Source: DAOTWP01 sp034435675
GTDB taxonomy: Bacteria; Chloroflexota; Anaerolineae; Aggregatilineales; Phototrophicaceae
Assembly (NCBI GenBank): GCA_034435675.1
Contig: DAOTWP010000214.1
Coordinates: forward strand, 1-15,201
Reading direction: 5' to 3'
DNA: 15,201 nt
Part shown: positions 1 to 6,239 of the stretch, one piece after another
Layout: each line of letters opens with the position of its first letter
Position numbering within the stretch: the first letter of the stretch is position 1
Position numbers and translations under genes: made by a program
Notes under the pieces: model-generated
What the model was told of the DNA's origin: nothing
What the model saw: only the letters and a program-made list of their open reading frames with translations
Database searches by the model: none

Positions 1-282
1 CACATGGTCGCGCCCGACGCACAGCGCGTAGCCCTGTGTACTCACACCGATTTCGACATGCGCTTCGCTGACCAGCACTTCGCCCAGATGAAAGGTTGCC
101 CCCTGTGCACTGTCGCTGTAGGGCAGCATGACCAGCCCGGTGCGGTTGAGCAGCACACGTATCGCGCCTAATTGGGGAATGACCGTTTCGGCGAATGCCT
201 TCACCACCTCAGCGGGGGCGTGGGTCAGAATCGTGAGGGCTTCGGATTGAGCAAGCGGTGGGGTTGTTGCGGTTGTGGTCAA
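1..282 (-). CDS. phnG: PhnG, C-P lyase subunit (5' part only; runs off left edge)
   Basis: Phosphonate C-P lyase core subunit; with PhnH, PhnI and PhnJ it transfers phosphonates to ribose triphosphate and cleaves the C-P bond in the cytoplasm. The visible 94 residues read into the window edge. Diagnostic stretches are TGLVMLPYSDSAQG, FHLGEVLVSEA and a final GYALCVGRD, which match the PhnG pattern of 'GLV', 'F.LGEV.V..A' and 'G...GRD'. The start is placed at a TTG codon (280-282) because a GGAG sits 8 bases upstream, an in-frame stop lies only 27 bases further up, and no ATG or GTG occurs between. It is on the same strand as phnC-phnE-phnD and follows phnD after 216 bases, so the rest of a C-P lyase operon probably lies to the left. 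The TTG start is inferred; the family call is fairly sure. Confidence 0.82.
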   Translation of the reverse strand, partial: MTTTATTPPLAQSEALTILTHAPAEVVKAFAETVIPQLGAIRVLLNRTGLVMLPYSDSAQGATFHLGEVLVSEAHVEIGVSTQGYALCVGRDHV

Positions 283-428
283 GTGCAGAACTCCGGTGGC
301 GGGCTGTGGTCAACAGCCGTATATAGGCTCGCGCGCAGGGGCGCAATCGAGATTAGAGCTTATAAGAAACGGATGTTAGCGCTGTTTTAAGGAAGATCAA
401 CCCTTAAGTACGAAATACGCGCGGCTGA

Positions 429-477
429 CGCACGGTGCATTTGCCGTGCGCGGGGGCGCACCGCAGCATGCCCCCGC
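429..477 (-). terminator. Two adjacent hairpins between phnD and phnG
   Basis: Read on the minus strand just past the phnD stop there are two abutting stem-loops. The first is an 8-bp perfect stem, GCGGGGGC/GCCCCCGC (450-457 with 470-477), with a 12-base loop. The second is a 7-bp stem, CGCACGG/CCGTGCG (429-435 with 444-450), with an 8-base loop; the two share base 450. No T-run follows on either strand, so a classic intrinsic terminator is not shown. They could weaken read-through from the transporter genes into phnG, protect the 3' end of the phnCED message, or be a copy of a genomic repeat. The rest of the 283-498 gap shows no gene and no convincing promoter. Confidence 0.35.
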
Positions 478-498
478 AACACAGGTCAAGCGTATTGC

Positions 499-1545
499 TT
501 AGCGCGCACGCAGGTCAATATCCAGCAGCGTGGCGATATCGCGCAGCGGGTTGTACAGAGCGTCGAGGCTTTCCAGCCCCAGCGCGGCGGTCGGGTCCAC
601 ATAATAGCGACCCAGTGCGTCTACCAGTGCCTGGTCGCTGGCGACATCCAGCAGCGCAGTGCGGACGGCATCCTTGAAGGATTGCGGCAGGGTGGAACGC
701 ACAGCAAACGGAGTCTCCGGGATCAGCGGGGACTGGTGGAAGACGACCACGCTGCCTTCGGGGCAGGCATCATAGATCGCCATGATTTCGTCACGGGTCA
801 TTGCTTCCAGGTAAGGCCATTCTTCGACACGCGCCGGACCATCAAGATTCATGTCGGTGTAACCGCACAGTTCGATGCCAGCTTCATCCACCTGCACTGC
901 CAGGTTGGCGTCGAAGGTCGCGCCGGCGTCAACCGTGCCGTTCCAGACGGACAGCACCGATGCCGGGTGGTTGCCTGCGAAGACGGCTTCGCCCACGAAG
1001 CCTTCGATCTGCGACGGTTCGGTGAAGCCCATGGCGGTCATAATATCGGTTGCCGGAACCAGGTAGCCGCTGGTGGACGCCGGGTCGGTGAACGAGAAGG
1101 TGCGCCCTGCCAGGTCTTCGATGCTGGTGATGCCGGAACCCTTGATGGTGAACATCAGGCTGAAGTAACCGGGAACTTCTTCCAGATCAACTTCGGTCTC
1201 GTAGTTGGTGACGGCGATTGCTTCCGCATCTGCCACTTCTACCGCCAGCAGGTAGGAGAACGGCCCGACTTCCATCGCGTCCGCCCGCCCAGCGCGCATT
1301 GCCTCGATCACTGTATTGTAGCTGGTGCCGGTGATCAGCACGGTGCGCAGTTCCAGACGCTCTTCCAGGTAAATGCGCAGCGGTTCGACTGCCTGGAGTG
1401 CCTCTTCCACATTATCACCGGGGTACACGCCGATGATGAAGGTTTCGGGCCAGCCAGTGCGGTCAACTGCTTCCTGCGCGAAGACGACGCTGGTCAGTGC
1501 CAGCAGCAGAACGAAAAACAGGACGATTACGCTATGCTTCTTCAT
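499..1545 (-). CDS. phnD: PhnD, phosphonate ABC transporter substrate-binding protein
   Basis: Extracytoplasmic binding protein (348 residues) that captures phosphonates and hands them to the PhnE/PhnC importer. A signal peptide covers about residues 1-23 (MKKH, hydrophobic core, then VFA/QEA); there is no lipobox Cys, so it looks soluble or signal-anchored. The mature part has the PhnD fold landmarks: SYNTVIEAMRAGRADAMEVG (75-94), GPFSY, and the phosphonate-binding loop DPASTSGY (154-161), whose Ser-Thr-Ser-Gly matches the phosphonate-contacting loop of E. coli PhnD. A later VDAGATFD stretch is also typical. The ATG has AGGAGAG 10 bases upstream. It lies 80 bases downstream of phnE. Related binding proteins can take phosphite or phosphate esters, so the exact ligand is not proven; the adjacent PhnG supports true phosphonates. 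Confidence 0.9.
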   Translation of the reverse strand: MKKHSVIVLFFVLLLALTSVVFAQEAVDRTGWPETFIIGVYPGDNVEEALQAVEPLRIYLEERLELRTVLITGTSYNTVIEAMRAGRADAMEVGPFSYLLAVEVADAEAIAVTNYETEVDLEEVPGYFSLMFTIKGSGITSIEDLAGRTFSFTDPASTSGYLVPATDIMTAMGFTEPSQIEGFVGEAVFAGNHPASVLSVWNGTVDAGATFDANLAVQVDEAGIELCGYTDMNLDGPARVEEWPYLEAMTRDEIMAIYDACPEGSVVVFHQSPLIPETPFAVRSTLPQSFKDAVRTALLDVASDQALVDALGRYYVDPTAALGLESLDALYNPLRDIATLLDIDLRAR

Positions 1546-1625
1546 TTAACGTGTGCTCTCCTCAATACTGGAACGAGAATTGATGCGCAAGCCCGCGCGG
1601 CGCTGGATGGCAGACAACACAGCCA

Positions 1626-2540
1626 TTAGATGAAACGCTGCCGCACATAGCTACTGAGACGGTCAATGACCGTGACAGCCACTACCAGAACGATTGCTGT
1701 TCCGAGTACTAAACCGTAGTCACTTTTGCCCATGTACTCGAACAGCTTATAACCCACACCACCTGCACCGACATAACCGAGAATGGTGGCGTGGCGGACA
1801 TTGCTTTCGAAAAAGATGATTGAATAGGAAATGAACAATGGCAGCGCCTGCGGGATGACCGCATAGATGAAGGTCTGCATGCCACCCGCACCGGTCGCGC
1901 GCACTGCCTGCACCTGCGCCGGGTCAATCTGCTCGATTGCCTCCGCATACACACGGCTGAGCGACCCCAACGAGCCAAACGTGAGCGCCAGTGCGCCGGT
2001 AAAGGGACCCAGACCGACTGCGGCTACGAACAGCAGCGCGTAGACCAGTTCCGGCAGAGAGCGCAGGAAATTGAGCAGGAAACGTGTCAACTGATATATG
2101 ACGGGATGCGGCGAGGTGTTTCTTGCTGCCAGCAGCGCCAGCGGCAGCGAAATAATTACCGCTGCCAGTGTGCCAACGATTGACATCTGGATCGTTTCGG
2201 CGACGGCGGTGATGATCACGGGCCAGCCAATTTCAATCTGCGTCCCGAAGAGGTTGATGGTTTGAGACGTTCCGTAAGCCAATTCAAATTCTGGCGGGAA
2301 CATACGACCGAGCAGATCAAACATTGCGCTGAAGATATCGGCAATGCCATCAACACGGTTTATGGCGCTGGGACGAGTACCCAAAAAGCCCCAGAACAGC
2401 AACAGTGCCACTGCCAGGATAATCAGTATGCGCCGCCATGTAAGGCGTGGCAGGGGCTTCAGCAGGTGTTCCCGATCTGTTTCGGGCAGCGCCTGTTGCG
2501 CCGCAGGGTCATAGGCGCGGTCAATCGAACTTTCGGTCAT
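1626..2540 (-). CDS. phnE: PhnE, phosphonate ABC transporter permease
   Basis: Inner-membrane permease (304 residues) forming the channel of the phosphonate importer. After a hydrophilic N-terminus with basic residues comes a first membrane helix at about 36-54, then a periplasmic stretch and a cluster of five or so helices from about 108 to the end. The coupling loop that docks on the ATPase is visible at 200-219, beginning EAIEQIDPAQ and ending in ATGAG. PhnE-type ending motifs ESNVRHATILG and GAGGVG follow at 245-262. ATG start with GAGGA 9 bases upstream; the same ATTGAGGA string precedes phnD. It starts 28 bases after phnC ends, consistent with one transcript phnC-phnE-phnD. Length is close to other PhnE proteins. 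Confidence 0.9.
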   Translation of the reverse strand: MTESSIDRAYDPAAQQALPETDREHLLKPLPRLTWRRILIILAVALLLFWGFLGTRPSAINRVDGIADIFSAMFDLLGRMFPPEFELAYGTSQTINLFGTQIEIGWPVIITAVAETIQMSIVGTLAAVIISLPLALLAARNTSPHPVIYQLTRFLLNFLRSLPELVYALLFVAAVGLGPFTGALALTFGSLGSLSRVYAEAIEQIDPAQVQAVRATGAGGMQTFIYAVIPQALPLFISYSIIFFESNVRHATILGYVGAGGVGYKLFEYMGKSDYGLVLGTAIVLVVAVTVIDRLSSYVRQRFI

Positions 2541-2568
2541 GAACGCTTGTCCTCAATAGTGAGCGGCT

Positions 2569-3327
2569 TTATTGCATTCTTTTGGCGTCTTTATCGAAGC
2601 GGTAAATGCGGTCCAGAATCGGTTCATTGAGGTCTTCGGGCGTGCCATCAAAGACAACCCGACCCTGCGCAATGCCGATGATACGATCCGCGAACTGACG
2701 CGCAAATTCAACCTGATGGATGTTGATCAGCGTGAGTACGCCGTCTTCGCGTGCCACACGCGCCAGATCGCCCAGCACCTGCACGGAGAGTTCAGGGTCA
2801 AGGCTGGCGACGGGTTCATCTGCCAGCAGAATTTTGGGTTCCTGCGAGATGGCGCGGGCAATGGACACGCGCTGCTTCTCGCCGCCGGAGAGTTTGTCGG
2901 CGCGGTGGTTGGCGCGGTGCAGCAGATTGACACGCTCAAGGCTGTGTACTGCCACTTCGCGGTGCGAACGGTTGAAGTACCCAATAAAGCTGGGCAGCCC
3001 GCGATTGTAGCCCAAGCGTCCGGTGAGCACGTTGGTGAGAGTGGGCAGCCGTTCGACCAGATTGAATTCCTGCCAGATAAAGCCAATATGGCGGCGTGCT
3101 AAACGTAGTTGTTGGGCGTTTAGCGAGGTGATGTCTTCGCCATCGAGGATGATTCTTCCAGCGGTGGGCTGCTGCATGCCATTGATGCAGCGCAGCAGCG
3201 TGGATTTGCCTGCCCCCGAACGTCCGATGACTGCAATGATTTCTCCCTTGCGGGCAGAAAGTGAAACTGACTGTAGAGCTTCGGTCCCATTGGCATAGAC
3301 AACGCGCAAGTCTTGAACCTGGAGCAT
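2569..3327 (-). CDS. phnC: PhnC, phosphonate ABC transporter ATPase
   Basis: Cytoplasmic ATPase (252 residues from this start) that powers phosphonate import. Ordered motifs: Walker A GRSGAGKS (35-42), Q-loop with Gln86 in FIWQEFNL, signature LSGGEKQR (146-153), Walker B ILLADEP (166-172), D-loop SLDP and H-loop His204. The N-terminal YANGTEAL and the segment GRSGAGKSTLLRCINGM are typical of PhnC. I use the ATG at 3325-3327 because family members begin within a few residues of this point (MLQVQDLRVVY). The alternative is an in-frame TTG eight codons upstream (3349-3351), which lacks a convincing Shine-Dalgarno; the ATG has only a weak GGAAG 13 bases upstream. It is the first gene of the minus-strand phn operon and is divergent from the hydrogenase operon. 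Confidence 0.92.
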   Translation of the reverse strand: MLQVQDLRVVYANGTEALQSVSLSARKGEIIAVIGRSGAGKSTLLRCINGMQQPTAGRIILDGEDITSLNAQQLRLARRHIGFIWQEFNLVERLPTLTNVLTGRLGYNRGLPSFIGYFNRSHREVAVHSLERVNLLHRANHRADKLSGGEKQRVSIARAISQEPKILLADEPVASLDPELSVQVLGDLARVAREDGVLTLINIHQVEFARQFADRIIGIAQGRVVFDGTPEDLNEPILDRIYRFDKDAKRMQ

Positions 3328-3603
3328 ATTGTGTTTAGAGCTTCCGTTCAACTATAGAGAGGGACGCAAGCAGACCGCCTATTTGTATCCCGGTCACTCT
3401 AAAGCGATGTTATTGCCTAATTAAGAAATTGCTTGAAATTTCGCGTTGAGCGTTAACGCGATTGACCAGCCGTTTTCATGGGAGTTACGCGCTTAATTGT
3501 GCATTTTGCCGAACAAGATCATCTTTTCGACATGACACCTATCATTGCGCACCTATGACAGATGGGATTAGCATCAAGGAAACGGTTAGAAATGTGAGTG
3601 TTT
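3328..3603. promoter_or_regulatory. Divergent control region between phn and hydrogenase operons
   Basis: About 270 bases without a credible gene, locally AT-richer than its flanks, from which two operons diverge. Visible elements: a perfect 10-base palindrome GCGTTAACGC (3450-3459), preceded by a second GCGTT so that CGCGTT (3442-3447) and AACGCG (3455-3460) also form an inverted repeat; two copies of GAAATT ten bases apart (3425-3430, 3435-3440); and a TTGACC (3463-3468) that could be a -35 but has no good -10 at normal spacing. These could be operator sites for a regulator of either operon. No regulator gene lies in the window. That promoters are here follows from the gene layout, not from clear boxes. 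Confidence 0.45.
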
Positions 3604-4203
3604 ATGGTCGTCACCATTGGATTGATTTTCATTACGTTGTGCTGTGCGGCAATGGCAATCCGTGCTGCGCGGCTGCTTCACGCTGTCCTGTGGCTGGCTG
3701 CCACAAGTGTTTTTCTGGCGGTCCTGCTGGATGTTTTGGGTGCGCGGCAGGTCGCCGTGATTGAATTGAGCGTTGGGGCAGGGTTGGTCACGGTGCTGCT
3801 TGTGCTGGTGATCAGCAGCCTGGAGTCCGGCGCGCTCAAGCCGCTCCCGGTGGTGCGCTGGTGGCTGGCGCTGCCGCTGGTCGGGGCGGTGCTGCTGCTG
3901 CTGGCGGGGCAGGTGCTGCCGTATGCGCCGGTAGTGCCGGGTCCGTCGGGCGGCGGCTTCGGGCTGGTCCTGTGGGAGCAGCGCGGCGCTGATGTACTGC
4001 TGCAAGTAGCGCTGATTTTTACCGGACTGCTGGCTGTGCTGGGACTGCTGGCTGAACCAACGGCTGAACCAACGGCAGAATCCGCGGCGCAATCCGCAGT
4101 CGTTCTGGACTCTGAAAGCCTCGTGCAATTCGCACAATACCCCGATACGTATACGACTGCCCAGCAGCACTCCGAACCAGCCGAAATGGAGCTAACACGA
4201 TGA
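3604..4203 (+). CDS. MbhD/MbhE-like fused membrane subunit (DUF4040-type) of group 4 hydrogenase
   Basis: Membrane subunit (199 residues) of the ion-pumping arm. Residues 1-71 hold two to three helices with the DUF4040/MrpB-N signature: Asp43 ... QVAVIELSVGAGL, where Glu54 and GAG match the 'D.A..E..VGAGL' pattern of MbhD and the MrpA C-terminus. A second pair of helices (about 87-149), with LWEQRGADVLLQVALIFTG, resembles MbhE ('RG.D.L....L.FT'). The two subunits, separate in archaeal Mbh, thus appear fused. The last 50 residues are hydrophilic and start with a short AEPT repeat, an unusual tail for this family. First gene of the plus-strand operon; its stop overlaps the next ATG by 4 bases. 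The start is uncertain: the ATG at 3604 is used, but a GTG at 3598 (AAGGA 17 bases upstream) is possible. Confidence 0.72.
   Translation: MVVTIGLIFITLCCAAMAIRAARLLHAVLWLAATSVFLAVLLDVLGARQVAVIELSVGAGLVTVLLVLVISSLESGALKPLPVVRWWLALPLVGAVLLLLAGQVLPYAPVVPGPSGGGFGLVLWEQRGADVLLQVALIFTGLLAVLGLLAEPTAEPTAESAAQSAVVLDSESLVQFAQYPDTYTTAQQHSEPAEMELTR
4051..4074 (+). repeat. Tandem 12-base repeat in the C-terminal tail of the MbhD/E-like gene
   Basis: GCTGAACCAACG occurs twice back to back (4051-4062, 4063-4074), followed by a degenerate third unit starting GCAGAATCC. It encodes AEPTAEPTAES directly after the last membrane helix. This is a coding micro-repeat, perhaps from slippage, and may vary in copy number between strains. 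Confidence 0.85.
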
Positions 4204-4505
4204 CCCTTGAACAGATGCTGCTCGTCGCGGTGCTGCTGCTGCTGGGCATCGGGTTATACGGTCTGCTGGTGCTGCGCCACCTGATTAAGCTGCTGGTGGC
4301 GCTGCAAATACTGGTCAAGGGCGCAGTGCTGGCACTGGTTGTGGCGGGCGGCGCGCAGGGCAAGCTCGATCTGGGACAAAGCCTCGCCGTGACGGTGATC
4401 GCTGCGGACACGATGGTCGCCGTGATCGGGCTGGCACTGGCATTGCAGGTACAGCGGCGCTTTGGCACGCTCGATGTGAAGCAGCTTTCGACGTTGAAGA
4501 GGTGA
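4200..4505 (+). CDS. NuoK/MbhG (MrpC)-like membrane subunit
   Basis: Small three-helix membrane protein (101 residues, the usual size for NuoK) that links the hydrogenase module to the antiporter-like subunits. It aligns without gaps to E. coli NuoK over residues 19-50 (GLYGLLV..., ending in a shared VVAG) and again at the end (IGLAL, then two Arg). The two membrane glutamates essential in NuoK are not kept: Glu36 is Gln36 here and Glu72 corresponds to Val73, with Asp70 and Lys40 nearby. Such losses are easier to reconcile with an MrpC/MbhG-type subunit than with true complex I. ATG overlaps the upstream stop (ATGA) and has GGAG 8 bases before it; the next gene starts 3 bases after the stop. 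Confidence 0.8.
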   Translation: MTLEQMLLVAVLLLLGIGLYGLLVLRHLIKLLVALQILVKGAVLALVVAGGAQGKLDLGQSLAVTVIAADTMVAVIGLALALQVQRRFGTLDVKQLSTLKR

Positions 4506-4508
4506 AGG

Positions 4509-6239
4509 ATGATTCGCTGGCTGATTGTGCTGGTGCTGCTGGTTCCTAGCCTGGGGGCAGTGGCAGTCGTGTTAACACGGCAGGCACAGGGGCGAGTAGC
4601 GGTGCTGTTTACCGCGCTCACGGCGCTGCTGGCACTGCTGCTGCTGCCGTTTGCCGCTGCGCAGACGGCGCTGACGCTGCCGCTGGCGGGGGTGGCGGGT
4701 GCTTTTGTGCCGGATGGGCTGGGGATTTTTCTAACGGTGATCGCCGCGGTGGTCGGCTGTCTCGCCGTGATCTTTTCGCTGGATTATATGCGCGGAGAAG
4801 CGCAGCAGGGGCGCTATTACGCGCTGGTGCTGGTGTTTATCGCCAGCATGAGCGCGCTGGTGCTGACTGACAGCCTGCTGCTGCTGCTGATCTGTTGGGA
4901 AATCACAGCCTTTTGTTCCTACGCGCTGATTTCGTTCCACAATGAGCAAGCTGCTGCCGTCGCGGGTGGCGTGCACGCGCTGGTGTACACGCAGTTGGGC
5001 GGGCTGGGGCTGCTAATCGGTGTGCTGCTGCTGCGCGCTTACGCGGGAACCGACCAGATCAGTGCCGCGTTGGCACTGGCACATACGCTGCCGCCGGAGA
5101 TTCTGGCGCTGGTCGCTTTTGGCTTTTTGCTGGCGGCGGCGGCGAAATCCGCACAAGTGCCGTTTCATCTGTGGCTGCCAGGCGCAATGGAAGCGCCAAC
5201 GCCAATCAGTGCCCTAATCCACGCGGCGACGATGGTCAATGCAGGGGTGTACTTGCTGGCGCGCTTTTACCCGGCGTTTGCGGATGTTCCCGGCTGGGCG
5301 GCGACGGTGCTGGTCATCGGGCTGCTCTCGGCGCTGCTGGGTGCGTTCATGGCGCTGGTCGCGGGCGATCTCAAGCGTGTACTGGCATATTCGACGATCA
5401 GCCAATTGGGCTACATGGTCTATGCAGTTGGGGCGGGCGCGGTGTTTGCCAGCCAGTACCATCTGCTCAGCCATGCCGTTTTTAAGGCACTGCTGTTCCT
5501 GTGCGCGGGCGTGGTGATCCACGCCACCGGCACGCGCGAGATGCAGCGGATGGGCGGACTGCGGCGCGACATGCCCTTTACCCACTGGATGTTTGTTATT
5601 GGCGCGCTGGCGCTGGCAGGTGTACCGCTGCTGAACGGCTTCTGGAGTAAGGAGCTGATCCTTGAAGCAGGCGTTGAACATGCGCCGCTGTGGTCTGCCG
5701 GGGTGATGCTGTTCACTGCCGGTTTGACCGCGCTGTATACCCTGCGTATGGTCTGGTTAGTGTTTTATGGCAGCCCGCGCAATGTGTTTCATGTGCATGA
5801 TGCGCCCCCGGCAATGCGTGTTTCGCTGGCGGTGCTGGCACTGGGCACGCTGAGTACCTGGCTGCTGGCGCTGCCGTTTGGTGATTTGCTCCATCCGACC
5901 CTGCCCTACCATGAAATTCATGTTGAAGCGGATTTGTTCAGCACCGTGCTGCTTGCGCCCGTGACATGGGTGGCGCTGCTGCTGGTGGCGCTGGGCGGAG
6001 CGCTGTGGCTGGCGCGCGGCGGGCTGCGGCGCTTTTTGCCGTCCCTGCGTCCGCTGACGATCCTGGCATCCGCCGATTTTGGCTTTACCTGGCTGAGCAG
6101 CGGTATTGTGCGCGTGACACACGGCACGGCAGAACTGCTGCGCGGCACACAGACCGGACAATTGAACTGGAATATTGCGCTGCTGCTCGTTGGGCTGCTG
6201 CTGGTGCTGGCGCTGCTGGCGCTGGGGAGTGGGGTATGA
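4509..6239 (+). CDS. NuoL/MbhH-like antiporter (ion-pump) subunit
   Basis: Proton-conducting membrane transporter family protein (576 residues, about 14-16 helices) forming one ion channel of the complex. The key residues of the family are present: TM5 glutamate Glu131 in CWEITAF, TM7 lysine Lys213 in AAKSAQVPFHLWLPGAMEAP, TM8 histidine His238 in ALIHAATMV, the DLKRVLAYSTISQLGYM segment (287-303), His317-His322-Lys326 in the following helix, and Lys381 in GFWSKEL. A C-terminal extension of extra helices past residue 450 is shorter than the long lateral helix region of E. coli NuoL (613 residues). AGAGG lies 6 bases before the ATG. The gene overlaps the next antiporter gene by 4 bases. NuoL, HyfB and MbhH are all homologues; context decides for the hydrogenase. 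Confidence 0.9.
   Translation: MIRWLIVLVLLVPSLGAVAVVLTRQAQGRVAVLFTALTALLALLLLPFAAAQTALTLPLAGVAGAFVPDGLGIFLTVIAAVVGCLAVIFSLDYMRGEAQQGRYYALVLVFIASMSALVLTDSLLLLLICWEITAFCSYALISFHNEQAAAVAGGVHALVYTQLGGLGLLIGVLLLRAYAGTDQISAALALAHTLPPEILALVAFGFLLAAAAKSAQVPFHLWLPGAMEAPTPISALIHAATMVNAGVYLLARFYPAFADVPGWAATVLVIGLLSALLGAFMALVAGDLKRVLAYSTISQLGYMVYAVGAGAVFASQYHLLSHAVFKALLFLCAGVVIHATGTREMQRMGGLRRDMPFTHWMFVIGALALAGVPLLNGFWSKELILEAGVEHAPLWSAGVMLFTAGLTALYTLRMVWLVFYGSPRNVFHVHDAPPAMRVSLAVLALGTLSTWLLALPFGDLLHPTLPYHEIHVEADLFSTVLLAPVTWVALLLVALGGALWLARGGLRRFLPSLRPLTILASADFGFTWLSSGIVRVTHGTAELLRGTQTGQLNWNIALLLVGLLLVLALLALGSGV

Noticed and set aside
172..390. A 72-codon plus-strand frame at the left end
   Set aside because: It overlaps the phnG 5' end on the other strand and has no Shine-Dalgarno or protein motif; phnG explains the sequence better.
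682..1629. A 315-codon open frame on the plus strand opposite phnD
   Set aside because: It lies fully antisense to the clear phnD gene and its upstream gap, its protein shows no recognisable motif, and long antisense frames are expected from GC-rich codon use.
3463..3491. Possible sigma-70 promoter with TTGACC as -35
   Set aside because: The sequence 16-18 bases downstream (around TTACGC) is a poor -10, so I did not call a specific promoter.
3586..4170. A 194-codon minus-strand frame rich in Gln, Arg and His
   Set aside because: Its composition is the antisense of Leu/Ala-rich membrane helices of the MbhD/E-like gene; several similar Gln/Arg-rich shadows lie opposite the other membrane subunits.
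5966..6235. N-terminal extension of the second antiporter gene into the previous gene
   Set aside because: The extra 90 residues are Ala/Arg-rich, lack membrane character and would overlap the NuoL-like gene by 270 bases; the ATG at 6236 with a 4-base overlap fits the operon pattern.
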